The notes: generated by a model not told the origin, from the sequence alone. A stretch of DNA of 40,693 nucleotides from Carnobacterium alterfunditum DSM 5972 (GCF_000744115.1 NZ_JQLG01000003.1:1-40693); one strand, 5' to 3'. Positions 24,008-31,535 are shown, counted from the stretch's first letter. Numbers and translations: made by a program.

Positions 24008-24023
24008 AAAGGCGGAATATTTG

Positions 24024-24800
24024 TTGAATGAAATTGTAAAATATGAAAATAGTTTAAACGATGTAAGTTTTAGAAAATTCAATCCTAATGAATTAGATTT
24101 ATTTTTTTCAATATGCTCAAAGTTAAAAGATAAATACTCTCAAGAAATCGAATTTAGTTTTGAACAATTAAAAGAGTTGAGCAATTATTCGCCGACATCA
24201 GTTAAACGCTTTATGAATGATCTAGATAAAACGTATACTAAAATGCTAGGTCTTACATATGGGGAACGTACAGAAACAAGAATAAAACGTTTTGTATTGT
24301 TCACAAAATTTGATATCAATGCAGATACAAAAACTGTAAAAATTGGTATTAATAATGACTTTGAATTTCTCTTAAATGACTTTGAAATGTTTACTAAATT
24401 TGAGTTAAAAGAATTTACAGAAATTAATAGTTCTTATACAAAGACGATTTACCGTAAATTAAAACAATTTAAAGGTACTGGCTTCTATACAGTCTCGATT
24501 GAAGAATTTAAACGATTATTAGATATCCCTAAAAGTTATCGTATGTATGATATAGATAGAAGAATCCTTGAAAAAAGTATTAAGGAGTTAAAACCATTCT
24601 TTAAAAGTCTCAGTTATAAAAAAGAAAAAGCTAAAAAAGGAAATAAAATTGAAAGAATTAGTTTCATTTTTGAAGAAAAAAAACAAGTACAGGTTCCATT
24701 ATATGATTGGGTTAATAATAAAGAGATAGAAACACAATCTGAAAGATACAAGAGTGAAAAGTCCAAACAAGAAAAATTAAATACTAGTGTCGTTAGTTAG
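24024..24800 (+). CDS. Replication initiator, Rep_3 family (replicon 2)
   Basis: A 258-aa iteron-binding initiator. Start TTG 24024 (MNEIVKYEN...) is chosen because GAAAGGCGG lies 9 bases upstream, it follows the promoter at 23965-23993, and family proteins begin MNEIVKYHN. The N-terminal domain has NPNELDLFFSICSKLKDK and LKELSNYSPTSVKRFMNDL; the central ELKEFTEINSSYTKTIYRKLKQFKGTG links to the second winged helix, SIEEFKRLLDIPKSYRMYDIDRR. It belongs to a different lineage from the rep at 18163 and uses different iterons. A HTH accessory gene follows 46 bp later. Confidence 0.92.
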   Translation: MNEIVKYENSLNDVSFRKFNPNELDLFFSICSKLKDKYSQEIEFSFEQLKELSNYSPTSVKRFMNDLDKTYTKMLGLTYGERTETRIKRFVLFTKFDINADTKTVKIGINNDFEFLLNDFEMFTKFELKEFTEINSSYTKTIYRKLKQFKGTGFYTVSIEEFKRLLDIPKSYRMYDIDRRILEKSIKELKPFFKSLSYKKEKAKKGNKIERISFIFEEKKQVQVPLYDWVNNKEIETQSERYKSEKSKQEKLNTSVVS

Positions 24801-24846
24801 ATTCATTTAAACTATTGTTATAACAACATTTAAGGTGGTTTTATTT

Positions 24847-25362
24847 ATGAATAAGGATAGTAATTTTATAGAATACATATCGCCTAATATCGCTGCGAAG
24901 AAGCTAGGAATTGCAGTAACAACCTTGCGAAAATACTCTAGTTTGGTTGAAAAAACGAGCGGAAACAAGTCTTATTTCAATCGTGATAGTAATAATAGTC
25001 GATTATATACAAATAGCGACGTATCGGTTTTGAAACGGATAGTAGCGTTAAAAGTACGTCCTGATTTCTCTCTTGAAAAGTCAATAAAACAAGCATTGTC
25101 AGAAAATGACGTGTCGGACGTATCAGGTGGCGATACCCGATTTGAGAGCGCCACAACTAACGACATGCAACCGATTCAAGATGATAAAATCAGACAATAT
25201 GAGTCGCTTATTAATCAACTAATTGAGAGTAACCTGAAATTATCAGATCAATTAGAAATTGCTATTGTAAAGTTGGAAACTCATGATAAAAAATTAATGG
25301 AACTAGAACAAAGTTCACCTGAGAAAATAAGCATATTTAATCGTATATTCAAAAAAAAATAA
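24847..25362 (+). CDS. Replicon-2 accessory HTH/coiled-coil protein
   Basis: A 171-aa protein. ATG 24847 is preceded by AAGGTGG with 8-base spacing; a GTG at 24835 overlaps that site. Residues ~12-65 resemble a MerR-like winged helix (PNIAAKKLGIAVTTLRKYSSLVEK ... SRLYTNSDVSVLKRIVALK). The middle is linker, and residues ~120-160 form a coiled coil (IRQYESLINQLIESNLKLSDQLEIAIVKLETHDKKL). It is co-transcribed with rep, like the orf-X/RepC accessory genes of lactic-acid-bacteria theta plasmids, which affect copy number or stability. Confidence 0.75.
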   Translation: MNKDSNFIEYISPNIAAKKLGIAVTTLRKYSSLVEKTSGNKSYFNRDSNNSRLYTNSDVSVLKRIVALKVRPDFSLEKSIKQALSENDVSDVSGGDTRFESATTNDMQPIQDDKIRQYESLINQLIESNLKLSDQLEIAIVKLETHDKKLMELEQSSPEKISIFNRIFKKK

Positions 25363-25393
25363 TTATAATAATTTAGTATGTTTTGCCAAATAA

Positions 25394-25443
25394 TTAAACA
25401 AAGAACTCCTACCATTTTATTATGGTAGGAGTTCTTTGTTTAA
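25394..25443. terminator. Strong bidirectional terminator
   Basis: A perfect 22-bp stem (25394-25415 and 25422-25443; core CAAAGAACTCCTACCAT) with a 6-base loop. It separates the replicon-2 operon (plus) from the secreted-protein operon (minus). Confidence 0.92.
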
Positions 25444-25479
25444 TGGGTTTTATGTTAATTTAAAATTTTTACGTGTATA

Positions 25480-25566
25480 TTAGAAAGTCATAATTCCAAT
25501 AATTGCAAAAACTACCATAATTATTATTACAGCAGCTACGATTATTTTCACAGTTTTTTTTTGCAT
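25480..25566 (-). CDS. Single-TM peptide, 28 aa
   Basis: Encoded from ATG 25566 with AAAGGTGAT upstream. A short basic N-terminus (MQKKTVK) is followed by one membrane span (IIVAAVIIIMVVFAIIGIM). It starts 19 bp after the stop of the secreted-protein gene on the same strand, so it is in that operon, ahead of the shared terminator. Role unknown: a small immunity or export helper is possible. Confidence 0.6.
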   Translation of the reverse strand: MQKKTVKIIVAAVIIIMVVFAIIGIMTF

Positions 25567-25585
25567 AGTATCACCTTTTTCTCTT

Positions 25586-26290
25586 TTAATTTTTCCAAGC
25601 AGAACCACTAATTAGGCCATTTTCCCCACCAGTAACTTTCAAATTATAAGTTCCAATTTGAACACTCAATCCTTTAAGTGGTCCAATTTTATAACTAAAT
25701 GTAGCTACTCCACTATATTTTTTATTTGATATTGATCCATAAGAAGAAGTTCTTGACGTTTTTACTAAAGGATTAAGATTTCTTACTACAATACCGCTTG
25801 TAGTACCTGCTTTTAAAGCTCCTGTACTATTATAAGTATAAGTGACAGTAACTCTATAAGTAGTCCAATTTATACCGAATGAGCTTAGTGTAGATGTATG
25901 GCTAACGGTTCTTGAATTAGAGGCTGCTCTTGCTTGATATTGTTGTACTGAAGGTTTTTCTGTAATTATTTCTTCAGAAGATTCAAAAGGTTGTTTCATA
26001 GAATCAAGAAATTCCATTTGTTGATTGTAATCAAGTAGTTGAAATTCATTTAATTGTTCTAAAGCATCTTCACTTGCAGTTTCTGCATATTCGGGGTCTA
26101 CTCCAGCTTTTAAAGCATCTTCTACAGAGTAATTTTTTAAATACTCACTATAATTTTCTGGATTTCTTAAAATTTCGTTTGCTTATTCTATTTCTGACAA
26201 CTCTGAAGCATACACATTACCAGGAAAAGCCCACACAACAAAAGCTAGGATTGCAAAAACTAATAAAAAATTTTTCTTTTTGTTTAACAT
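25586..26290 (-). pseudogene. Secreted beta-rich protein with an in-frame stop
   Basis: The full frame is 234 codons from ATG 26290 (AGGAGG, 9-base spacing). It has a signal peptide (LNKKKNFLLVFAILAFVVWAF, cleavage after VYA), an acidic region (NYSVEDALKAGVDPEYAE...) and a C-terminal beta-rich, Thr/Ser/Gly-rich domain (VTVTYTYNS ... VATFSYKIGPLK ... GTYNLKVTGGENG). A TAA at about codon 36 (after SELSEIE) interrupts it; CAA to TAA would explain it. Everything else is intact, so this is a recent mutation, a sequencing error or a readthrough gene. The architecture suggests a secreted, propeptide-processed toxin or surface protein. Confidence 0.7.
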
Positions 26291-26392
26291 AAATTTTTTC
26301 CTCCTAAAGTATATAATAAATTAAATGATTTTTATACCTGCTATCCTCCTTAAATTGATAATAATATTATCTCGCAATTAACATATATTGAT

Positions 26393-26434
26393 AAGAACGC
26401 AATGGTTTACATGCTAGCAACCATTAGGTGCTAA
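26393..26434 (+). repeat. 42-bp operator-like repeat A
   Basis: This 42-bp element is repeated at 26684-26725 with few mismatches. Its core is TAGCAACCATTAGGTGCTAA, a TTAGCA/TGCTAA-type dyad, preceded by AAGAACGCAATGG. It lies upstream of the secreted-protein gene. Both copies have the same orientation and probably bind the XRE regulator encoded at 26807. Confidence 0.7.
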
Positions 26435-26452
26435 CAGAGGAATAAGGTGTTT

Positions 26453-26608
26453 TTAATCTTCTAAATCAGACTTTCGAAGGAAACAATAGCCTAAAACAAT
26501 TAAAACGTACCCAAAAATAATGTTTCCGGTAAACACAGCTAAAATAGCAACACTAAAAATAAGGATAGACAAAAATTGATAACCATTTTTTTTAGTTATT
26601 TTTTTCAT
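26453..26608 (-). CDS. Small membrane protein, 51 aa
   Basis: ATG 26608 follows GGGAGAT; the frame is 51 codons. After a basic start (KKITKKNGYQ) come two closely spaced hydrophobic segments (FLSILIFSVAILAVF and IIFGYVLIVLGYCFL) and a charged tail (RKSDLED). It sits between the two 42-bp operator-like repeats and upstream of the secreted-protein gene on the same strand, so it is probably part of one regulated set. Function unknown. Confidence 0.6.
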   Translation of the reverse strand: MKKITKKNGYQFLSILIFSVAILAVFTGNIIFGYVLIVLGYCFLRKSDLED

Positions 26609-26683
26609 TATAATATCTCCCATAACCATTCTCTTAATCTAGTAGTTCATAATCAAATTATCTATCTAATATTATAAAACGAA

Positions 26684-26725
26684 AAGAACGCAGTGGTTTA
26701 CATCTTAGCAACCATTAGGTGCTAA
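26684..26725 (+). repeat. 42-bp operator-like repeat B
   Basis: Second copy of the element at 26393-26434, here with TTAGCAACCATTAGGTGC making the full dyad TTAGCA/TGCTAA. It lies between the divergent 51-aa gene and the XRE-membrane regulator, so one bound protein could control both. Confidence 0.7.
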
Positions 26726-26806
26726 AAAGCAACTAATAGCTGATAGTCAATGATCTTTACTTTCGGTATGATAGAACAAAGAGAAAAAGAAGGAGGAAAA
26801 AGATAA

Positions 26807-27319
26807 ATAGCATTAGGAGAACGATTGAAAGAAAGTAGAGTGAATAAAGGGTACTCGCAAGGAAATGTAGCAGATCATTTACATATTTCAAGACAATCTA
26901 TTTCGAAATGGGAAAATGGAAATAGTTACCCTGATTTAGATAATCTAGTAAAGTTGAGTACCTATTACGAAGTTTCGATTGACGAATTATTGAAAGAAAA
27001 TCAAGAACTCAAAAAAAAAATAGAAGAAAATAAAGGTAAGATTGAAGAAAATGTTCAAAAATTAGCTTTTATTCGTGGATCAAGTGAAAAAGATGAAGGG
27101 TTAATTTTATTAGTTCTTTCTTTTTTGGGCTTTTTAATCACACCTTTAGGTTTAATTACTTCTCCTATTCTAATTTTTAGAAATAAAAAAACAAATACAC
27201 TACATAAGTTCATTTACGTAGCATGTATTTGTTGTATAGCCTATAATTTATTTACCGGTTATGGAATTTTAAGTGATATTTTTAGTTGGGGAACAACTAC
27301 TGTTGAGTATTTAGGGTAA
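26807..27319 (+). CDS. XRE regulator with C-terminal membrane domain, AUA start
   Basis: About 170 aa. An XRE helix-turn-helix (GERLKESRVNKGYSQGNVADHL with ISRQSISKWENGNSYPDLDNL) occupies residues ~3-58; a coiled-coil linker (LKKKIEENKGKIEENVQ) and two or three membrane spans (LILLVLSFLGFLITPLGLI; FIYVACICCIAYNLF) follow. Such membrane-tethered repressors sense envelope state. The natural start would be codon ATA 26807 (then GCA TTA GGA GAA), correctly spaced 10 bases from AGGAGG (26791-26796). The next possible start, TTG 26825, has no ribosome site and would remove the first HTH residues. The start codon thus appears mutated from ATG. Confidence 0.8.
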   Translation: MALGERLKESRVNKGYSQGNVADHLHISRQSISKWENGNSYPDLDNLVKLSTYYEVSIDELLKENQELKKKIEENKGKIEENVQKLAFIRGSSEKDEGLILLVLSFLGFLITPLGLITSPILIFRNKKTNTLHKFIYVACICCIAYNLFTGYGILSDIFSWGTTTVEYLG

Positions 27320-27557
27320 TTAATAAGTAATAGAAATTTTATTAGACAATAACTTTGCTCTTAAATTTATTGAAGTTGTAAATAACCCCCCCTTTTTTTT
27401 CAAGTAGTAAGTAGATTGAATAGAACTATCTAACTTTAGTTCTGCCTTTGTAAAGCTTCCTGTATAAGCCACAATAGATGGGGAGTATGCTTTTGTAATT
27501 TTATTTCCACTCACTGAAATTTGGTAGAGTGTTGTGTTTGAGTCTCTAACGATTAAA
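27320..27557 (-). pseudogene. Fragment of a beta-rich protein
   Basis: An open frame on the minus strand ends at 27320 and is open back to about 27590 without a ribosome site. From about 27557 it reads YYLIVRDSNTTLYQISVSGNK then KAYSPSIVAYTGSF, AELKLDSSIQSTYYLK and SINLRAKLLSN. Alternating hydrophobic and polar residues suggest strands. It resembles the C-terminal part of a larger secreted protein, loosely like the one at 25586-26290. A terminator cuts off its 5' side, so it is a remnant. Confidence 0.35.
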
Positions 27558-27567
27558 TAGTATATGC

Positions 27568-27611
27568 AAAAGGCACGAAATCAATTCTTTTTTGGTTTCG
27601 TGCCTTTTTTG
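27568..27611. terminator. Hairpin terminator
   Basis: A 13-bp stem AAAAGGCACGAAA (27568-27580) and TTTCGTGCCTTTT (27596-27608) with T and A runs. It isolates the SDR gene from upstream transcription. Confidence 0.85.
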
Positions 27612-27660
27612 ATATCTTCAAAAGTCTACATGAGATTTATGAGATCAAAAAGCTCTTACC

Positions 27661-27690
27661 TTGCCTCAAACGCCTATGAAAGCGTATACT
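27661..27690 (+). promoter_or_regulatory. Promoter of the SDR gene
   Basis: -35 TTGCCT (27661-27666), 18-bp spacer, -10 TATACT (27685-27690). It is followed by the operator-like palindrome at 27715-27737. Confidence 0.55.
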
Positions 27691-27714
27691 AATATTAAAT
27701 AGTCAGTATTTATC

Positions 27715-27737
27715 CTGTCACTAGTTTATAGTGGCAG
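27715..27737. promoter_or_regulatory. Operator-like palindrome before the SDR gene
   Basis: CTG-t-CACTA-gttta-TAGTG-g-CAG is an inverted repeat with one mismatched pair in each arm, placed about 25 bp after the -10 box. A further AGTGACA at 27743-27749 pairs with TGTCACT at 27716-27722. The layout suits a MarR, TetR or HxlR-type repressor; no such gene is adjacent, so the regulator is probably elsewhere. Confidence 0.6.
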
Positions 27738-27793
27738 AAACCAGTGACACGAACGCTTTGTTACTAAAATATCTTTTACAGGAGGAAACAAAT

Positions 27794-28525
27794 ATGTTGG
27801 ATGTCAAAAACAAATGGGCACTTGTTACAGGAGCTAGTCGAGGGATCGGACGGGAGACCGCTTTAGCGATGGCCAAAAACGGTGCGAACGTCATCGTCCA
27901 TAGTCGGAATCTTGCGCATACAGAATCACTGGTCGAAGAGATCAAAAAGCTTGGTGTGGACGTCTTTGCTGTCGCTGCGGAACTGTCTAATGAAGAAGAA
28001 GTCAGAAAAATGGCCGATACGGTTTTAGAAAAAACAACGGTGGACATCCTGTTCAACAATGCAGGCGTCATGTCAACGTTTCAGAACCCTCAATGGCAAG
28101 TGGATGCTAGTGAGTATGTCCGGACGTATCAGATCAACGCGATCGCTCCAATGATCCTGTTAGAGAAGTTACTGCCGGGCATGCTGGAACAAAAATTCGG
28201 ACGCATCATCAACACCACCAGCGTCGTCAAGAACCAGCCGGCGCTAGGGGCTTATGTTGCGTCAAAAGCCGCGCTGGACAAACTCGCCCAGGACTACGCT
28301 GGGAGACTGAAAGCCAAAAACGTCATGATCAATTCCGTCTACCCCGGCTGGATCAAAACAGACTTGGGCGGAGAAAAAGCACCGCATGACGTGGAGACCG
28401 TTATCCCCGGAATGATCATCGGCGCCTTTGTACCCAAAGGATTCACTGGACAGTGGATCGAAGCTCAAAATTATAGCGGGAAGAGTCTTGAAGAGGCTTT
28501 GGAAATGCTTGAAGAACAAAAGTAA
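27794..28525 (+). CDS. Short-chain dehydrogenase/reductase (SDR)
   Basis: A 243-aa classical SDR: TGASRGIG nucleotide-binding loop near residue 12, NNAG (~residue 88), a catalytic TTS strand (~139) and YVASK (Tyr-x-x-x-Lys, ~152-156), then PGWIKTDLGG. ATG 27794 follows AGGAGG. It would reduce or oxidise a carbonyl/alcohol with NAD(P)H; the substrate is unknown. Codons are clearly richer in G and C (GCG, CTG, ATC, GTC) than in neighbouring plasmid genes, a sign of recent transfer from a higher-GC host. It carries its own promoter, operator and terminator, like a self-contained cassette. Confidence 0.92.
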   Translation: MLDVKNKWALVTGASRGIGRETALAMAKNGANVIVHSRNLAHTESLVEEIKKLGVDVFAVAAELSNEEEVRKMADTVLEKTTVDILFNNAGVMSTFQNPQWQVDASEYVRTYQINAIAPMILLEKLLPGMLEQKFGRIINTTSVVKNQPALGAYVASKAALDKLAQDYAGRLKAKNVMINSVYPGWIKTDLGGEKAPHDVETVIPGMIIGAFVPKGFTGQWIEAQNYSGKSLEEALEMLEEQK

Positions 28526-28549
28526 TACAACAAGAAAATGGATTTGTAG

Positions 28550-28584
28550 TGACCCTAAAAGCAACTTTTTTAGGGTCATTTTAT
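28550..28584 (+). terminator. Terminator of the SDR gene
   Basis: An 11-bp stem TGACCCTAAAA (28550-28560) and TTTTAGGGTCA (28568-28578) with a 7-base loop and a TTTTAT tail. Confidence 0.9.
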
Positions 28585-28619
28585 ATATTTCAATTTTCTA
28601 TCAAAATAATAGAAGAGTA

Positions 28620-28841
28620 ATGAGGTTATTAGCAGAAAATCAGATATTTGAATTAAATTTTACTATGTTTTTGTGTAAGCTGATCATTAAGAGAACTCCT
28701 TTCTTATGGTTGGTTTCAGCACCTTAACCATGGCAGAAAGGGGTTCTTTTTTTATCACTTAACAGGTGGTAAGGACTTTATAATTTAAGCCTACCGTTAG
28801 GCAGTTTAAAAGGTTTAAAGGAAAAGTATGAATTATTCAGG
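28620..28841 (-). mobile_element. Relic end of an IS1380-family element
   Basis: The outer end GTATGAATTATTCAGG (28826-28841) and the hairpin-rich leader with TTAACCATGGCAGAAAGGGG resemble the right end of the intact element at 7647-9314. On the minus strand from ATG 28687, the frame MISLHKNIVKFNSNI aligns with the transposase start MATLHENRLLFNSNI and then meets a TGA. Only ~220 bp survive, so it is an inactive remnant of a diverged relative. Confidence 0.8.
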
Positions 28842-28919
28842 CAGATAATGTTTTATTAATAACGACTTTTTTATTTAATCGCCTTCTAAATGACATCTTT
28901 TAGTAAGGGAAAACAACTA

Positions 28920-28971
28920 AACTAAAAAAGGATTATACTGTTTTTTTAAGTGGTATAATCCTTTTTTAGTT
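28920..28971. terminator. Bidirectional terminator
   Basis: A 19-bp stem (28920-28938 and 28953-28971; core AAAAAAGGATTATAC / GTATAATCCTTTTTT) with a 14-base loop. It ends the minus-strand DUF6075/recombinase pair and isolates the IS relic. Confidence 0.85.
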
Positions 28972-29001
28972 CAATAGATCAGTCTAAAAAAAGTCATATA
29001 G

Positions 29002-29328
29002 TTACTTATTAAATCGAATGTTAACGGCTTTCATAGCTAACTCATAATTATCATTATCAAGAAGTGAAAAAATTTCTAATGGTGTGGAGCAATCATAATT
29101 ATTATATAAATTAAAAGCTAATTCGACCATTTTTCTATTTCCACTACTAAAATCGACTTTCTCAAAACAATCTGTTTTAATCCAATGTTCCTCAAAATCA
29201 TACAGGTTATCAATCTTTGCATACAGCTCTTTATTTTCACTAAAAATAGTGAACAAAGCTCTCCGTTCATGATTTTCTGGGTTTGTATTATCTCTTTCGA
29301 TTAGTTTATAATAGTTTTCATTTTTCAT
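29002..29328 (-). CDS. DUF6075-family protein (intact copy)
   Basis: A 108-aa soluble protein. It matches the DUF6075 pattern as I recall it: an N-terminal ERDNTNPENHERRALFTIFSENKELYAKI segment, then LYDFEEHWIKTDCF, then a conserved NRKMVELAFNLYN helix and a C-terminal STPLEIFSLLD. The family is small, found on Gram-positive mobile elements near recombinases, and has no known activity. ATG 29328 has GGAGC upstream. It is 43 bp downstream of the tyrosine recombinase on the same strand, so the two are likely co-transcribed. The 5' part is repeated, with errors, at 1-219. Confidence 0.75.
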   Translation of the reverse strand: MKNENYYKLIERDNTNPENHERRALFTIFSENKELYAKIDNLYDFEEHWIKTDCFEKVDFSSGNRKMVELAFNLYNNYDCSTPLEIFSLLDNDNYELAMKAVNIRFNK

Positions 29329-29371
29329 TTTATCAGCTCCTAATTTTTTTATTTCCTGATGAAATCACTAG

Positions 29372-29923
29372 TTAAAAACCTAAACGAAAGTTTAATAACG
29401 TTTCGCTGATTTCATCTTCATTGATTCCGATGTAGCGTTTCGTGATTTTCTCGCTGCTATGACCGAATATCTCCATCAGAGTGGCTACGTCTTTAGTTTT
29501 CTTGTAATAGTGGTAGCCAAACGTCTTACGCAGCGTGTGCGTGCCTATATCGTCTCTTCCTAGCAGTGCAGCGACTCTTTGAAACATCTGATAGACTGTA
29601 TTGACTTCCAAATGACCACCTTTAGTACTTGGAAACAAATAATTCTCTGAGTCTAAGTCTTTTGTGTACGCTTGGATCAAGTCCTGCAAACTACTCAAAT
29701 ACAATATACGCGTTTTTCCGGTTTTCTTTTCGACAATGCGGGGATTTTTTGAGGAAATCAGGTCTTTTTTCTTTAATTTAATGATGTCTGACATACGTAA
29801 ACCGCTATTAATGCCGATCAAAAACAGAAAAACATCCCGATCTGAGTTTTTATTTCGCCTCAAACAGAATAAAAAGTCGTTTATTTCTTGCTGCGTTCTT
29901 AATGGTTGGACGTTGTAACTCAT
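29372..29923 (-). CDS. Small tyrosine recombinase (intact copy)
   Basis: A 183-aa integrase that is essentially only a catalytic domain; the usual ~100-residue core-binding domain is missing. Active-site residues are present: Arg in SGLRMSD (~43), His and Arg in HTLRKTFG (~131-134), a second His in FGHSSEKIT and the nucleophile Tyr in KRYIGI (~165). Length and layout match the short plasmid XerC/D-like recombinases of Gram-positive plasmids. ATG 29923 has AGAGGAGAGGG upstream. Dif-like sites lie within 130 bp upstream and further out at 30832 and 21273. Role: dimer resolution or module exchange. Confidence 0.9.
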   Translation of the reverse strand: MSYNVQPLRTQQEINDFLFCLRRNKNSDRDVFLFLIGINSGLRMSDIIKLKKKDLISSKNPRIVEKKTGKTRILYLSSLQDLIQAYTKDLDSENYLFPSTKGGHLEVNTVYQMFQRVAALLGRDDIGTHTLRKTFGYHYYKKTKDVATLMEIFGHSSEKITKRYIGINEDEISETLLNFRLGF

Positions 29924-29950
29924 TTAAAAGCCCTCTCCTCTCACAAAATC

Positions 29951-29990
29951 GATACATGATTTTGTTTATTATACCACATAATCGTGTATT
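29951..29990. other. dif-like site 1 / recombinase operator, copy 2
   Basis: Identical to 844-883: inverted arms GATACATGATT and AATCGTGTATT surround the minus-strand -10 box of the intact recombinase gene, suggesting that the recombinase also represses itself. Confidence 0.45.
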
Positions 29991-30033
29991 AGAGGTCCCT
30001 ATAAAAAAAGAACCCTATTGGAATAGGATTCCG

Positions 30034-30063
30034 GATACCCGTTTTTATACAATTTCATGTATT
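30034..30063 (+). other. dif-like recombination site 2, copy 2
   Basis: Identical to 927-956, with right arm ATTTCATGTATT. It lies at the left edge of the 179-aa gene cassette. Confidence 0.5.
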
Positions 30064-30115
30064 GAAATAAATTAATTCCATTCTGATATAATCATTAGTA
30101 AATAAGAAATATGTC

Positions 30116-30655
30116 ATGTTTAAAAATAAAACTGGTTACTTTAGACACAATCATACTAATCCTCGGAAAAAATCTGTAGGACATTATTTTTATGGGGGAA
30201 AACGGCTTAAAATGGAAAAGAATATAAAGAAAAATATAAAAGGAAACAAATATAAACGATTATTAATTTGGGTTAGTGAATCATCTACAGTATTTTCTTT
30301 TGTTACTAGGAAGGATGTGGGGATTAGTGAGAGATCAATAAGGTTAATAGAAAGTCTTACTGAGTTTTTAGTGGACTCTTATCCAACTAATGAATGGTTA
30401 TCTAATGAGATTGTAGATAGTCCAATTATTGGTCATATTTACTTTTATGAATTAAACAAAACCACAAAAAATATTTTATTAGAAGTTTCCAACTCCTTAT
30501 TTGATTGGGGAGATGACGCTTTGACTGATCTACCTGAAGATGTAGCTTTTTATGATGGGAAAAAGCGTCCTGTATTGCATGTTAATGGACACGAAAACTA
30601 TGCTATATTAGAGGTTTCATCATTAAAAGAATATCTCAAACTAACTTTTTTATAA
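30116..30655 (+). CDS. Hypothetical protein, 179 aa (copy 2)
   Basis: Identical in sequence to 1009-1548: basic N-terminus, mixed alpha/beta body, no recognised family, weak start. It is enclosed by dif-like sites 2 and 3. Confidence 0.6.
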   Translation: MFKNKTGYFRHNHTNPRKKSVGHYFYGGKRLKMEKNIKKNIKGNKYKRLLIWVSESSTVFSFVTRKDVGISERSIRLIESLTEFLVDSYPTNEWLSNEIVDSPIIGHIYFYELNKTTKNILLEVSNSLFDWGDDALTDLPEDVAFYDGKKRPVLHVNGHENYAILEVSSLKEYLKLTFL

Positions 30656-30831
30656 AATAAAGGTTTTCTAACGAAATTAATTCCTTTGTTAAATCTTCAA
30701 ATAATTTTTTAAGACTGTAAAGTAGCATTGTACAAATCAAGAACCTTAATCTGCTAAATTTCCAACGTTTTTTTAGAGTAAAATAAGGTCTTTTATCCGT
30801 AAATGACTTTAAAAATAAACTAAACACCTAC

Positions 30832-30861
30832 AATACATGATTCTATGTAATTTCATGTATT
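30832..30861 (+). other. dif-like recombination site 3, copy 2
   Basis: Identical to 1725-1754, with perfect arms AATACATGA and TCATGTATT. Confidence 0.55.
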
Positions 30862-30888
30862 AAAATAATAAAAAAAGGAGTGGGGTTC

Positions 30889-31296
30889 TTGTCAAAAGGA
30901 TTGCTTCATCATATTGAACTCTATGTTTCTGATTTAAAAAAATCTACTGATTTTTGGGGATGGTTTCTTGAGGATTTAGGATATCATTCTTTTCAAAAAT
31001 GGGAAAATGGACAAAGTTGGAAATTGGAAGAGACTTACATTGTGTTTGTCCAAGTAAAAGAGCCTTTTTCAGATAATTCGTACCATAGAAAAAATGTAGG
31101 GTTAAATCATTTAGCTTTTTATGCCAGTTCACGACAACACGTAGATGATATGACTCAAAAACTAACAAACAAAGGAATTCCTATTCTTTATACAAAACAA
31201 CACCCATTTTCCGGAGGTGGAAATCATTACGCGGTGTACTTTGAAGATCCAGATAGGATAAAAGTAGAACTTGTAGCTCCTGAACTATCTAAATAA
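30889..31296 (+). CDS. VOC-superfamily protein (copy 2)
   Basis: Identical to 1782-2189. TTG start with AAGGAG 8 bases upstream; HHIELYVSD and LNHLAFYAS mark the two VOC halves. Confidence 0.8.
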   Translation: MSKGLLHHIELYVSDLKKSTDFWGWFLEDLGYHSFQKWENGQSWKLEETYIVFVQVKEPFSDNSYHRKNVGLNHLAFYASSRQHVDDMTQKLTNKGIPILYTKQHPFSGGGNHYAVYFEDPDRIKVELVAPELSK

Positions 31297-31535
31297 ATAT
31301 ATGTACTGTCGATTTAAAGTGTACCTATAGCCTACAGTTACAAGGTCTTGTTACTATTAAGATTTTAATGTCAAATACAAGTGTCGATTAAATGATTCAA
31401 TAATGACAGATAATATAAATATTTATCATTCATGTGTGTTTACCAATAAATAAAATTGAGAACTACAATTTGAAAGAATAAAAAATAGTAAAAAGCAAAT
31501 AACCAAGCGGATCAACCTATAGAAGCTCTATAATT

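Noticed and set aside
27721-28071. Minus-strand frames opposite the SDR gene
   Set aside because: They are long only because of the high GC of the SDR gene; the plus-strand protein has all SDR motifs.
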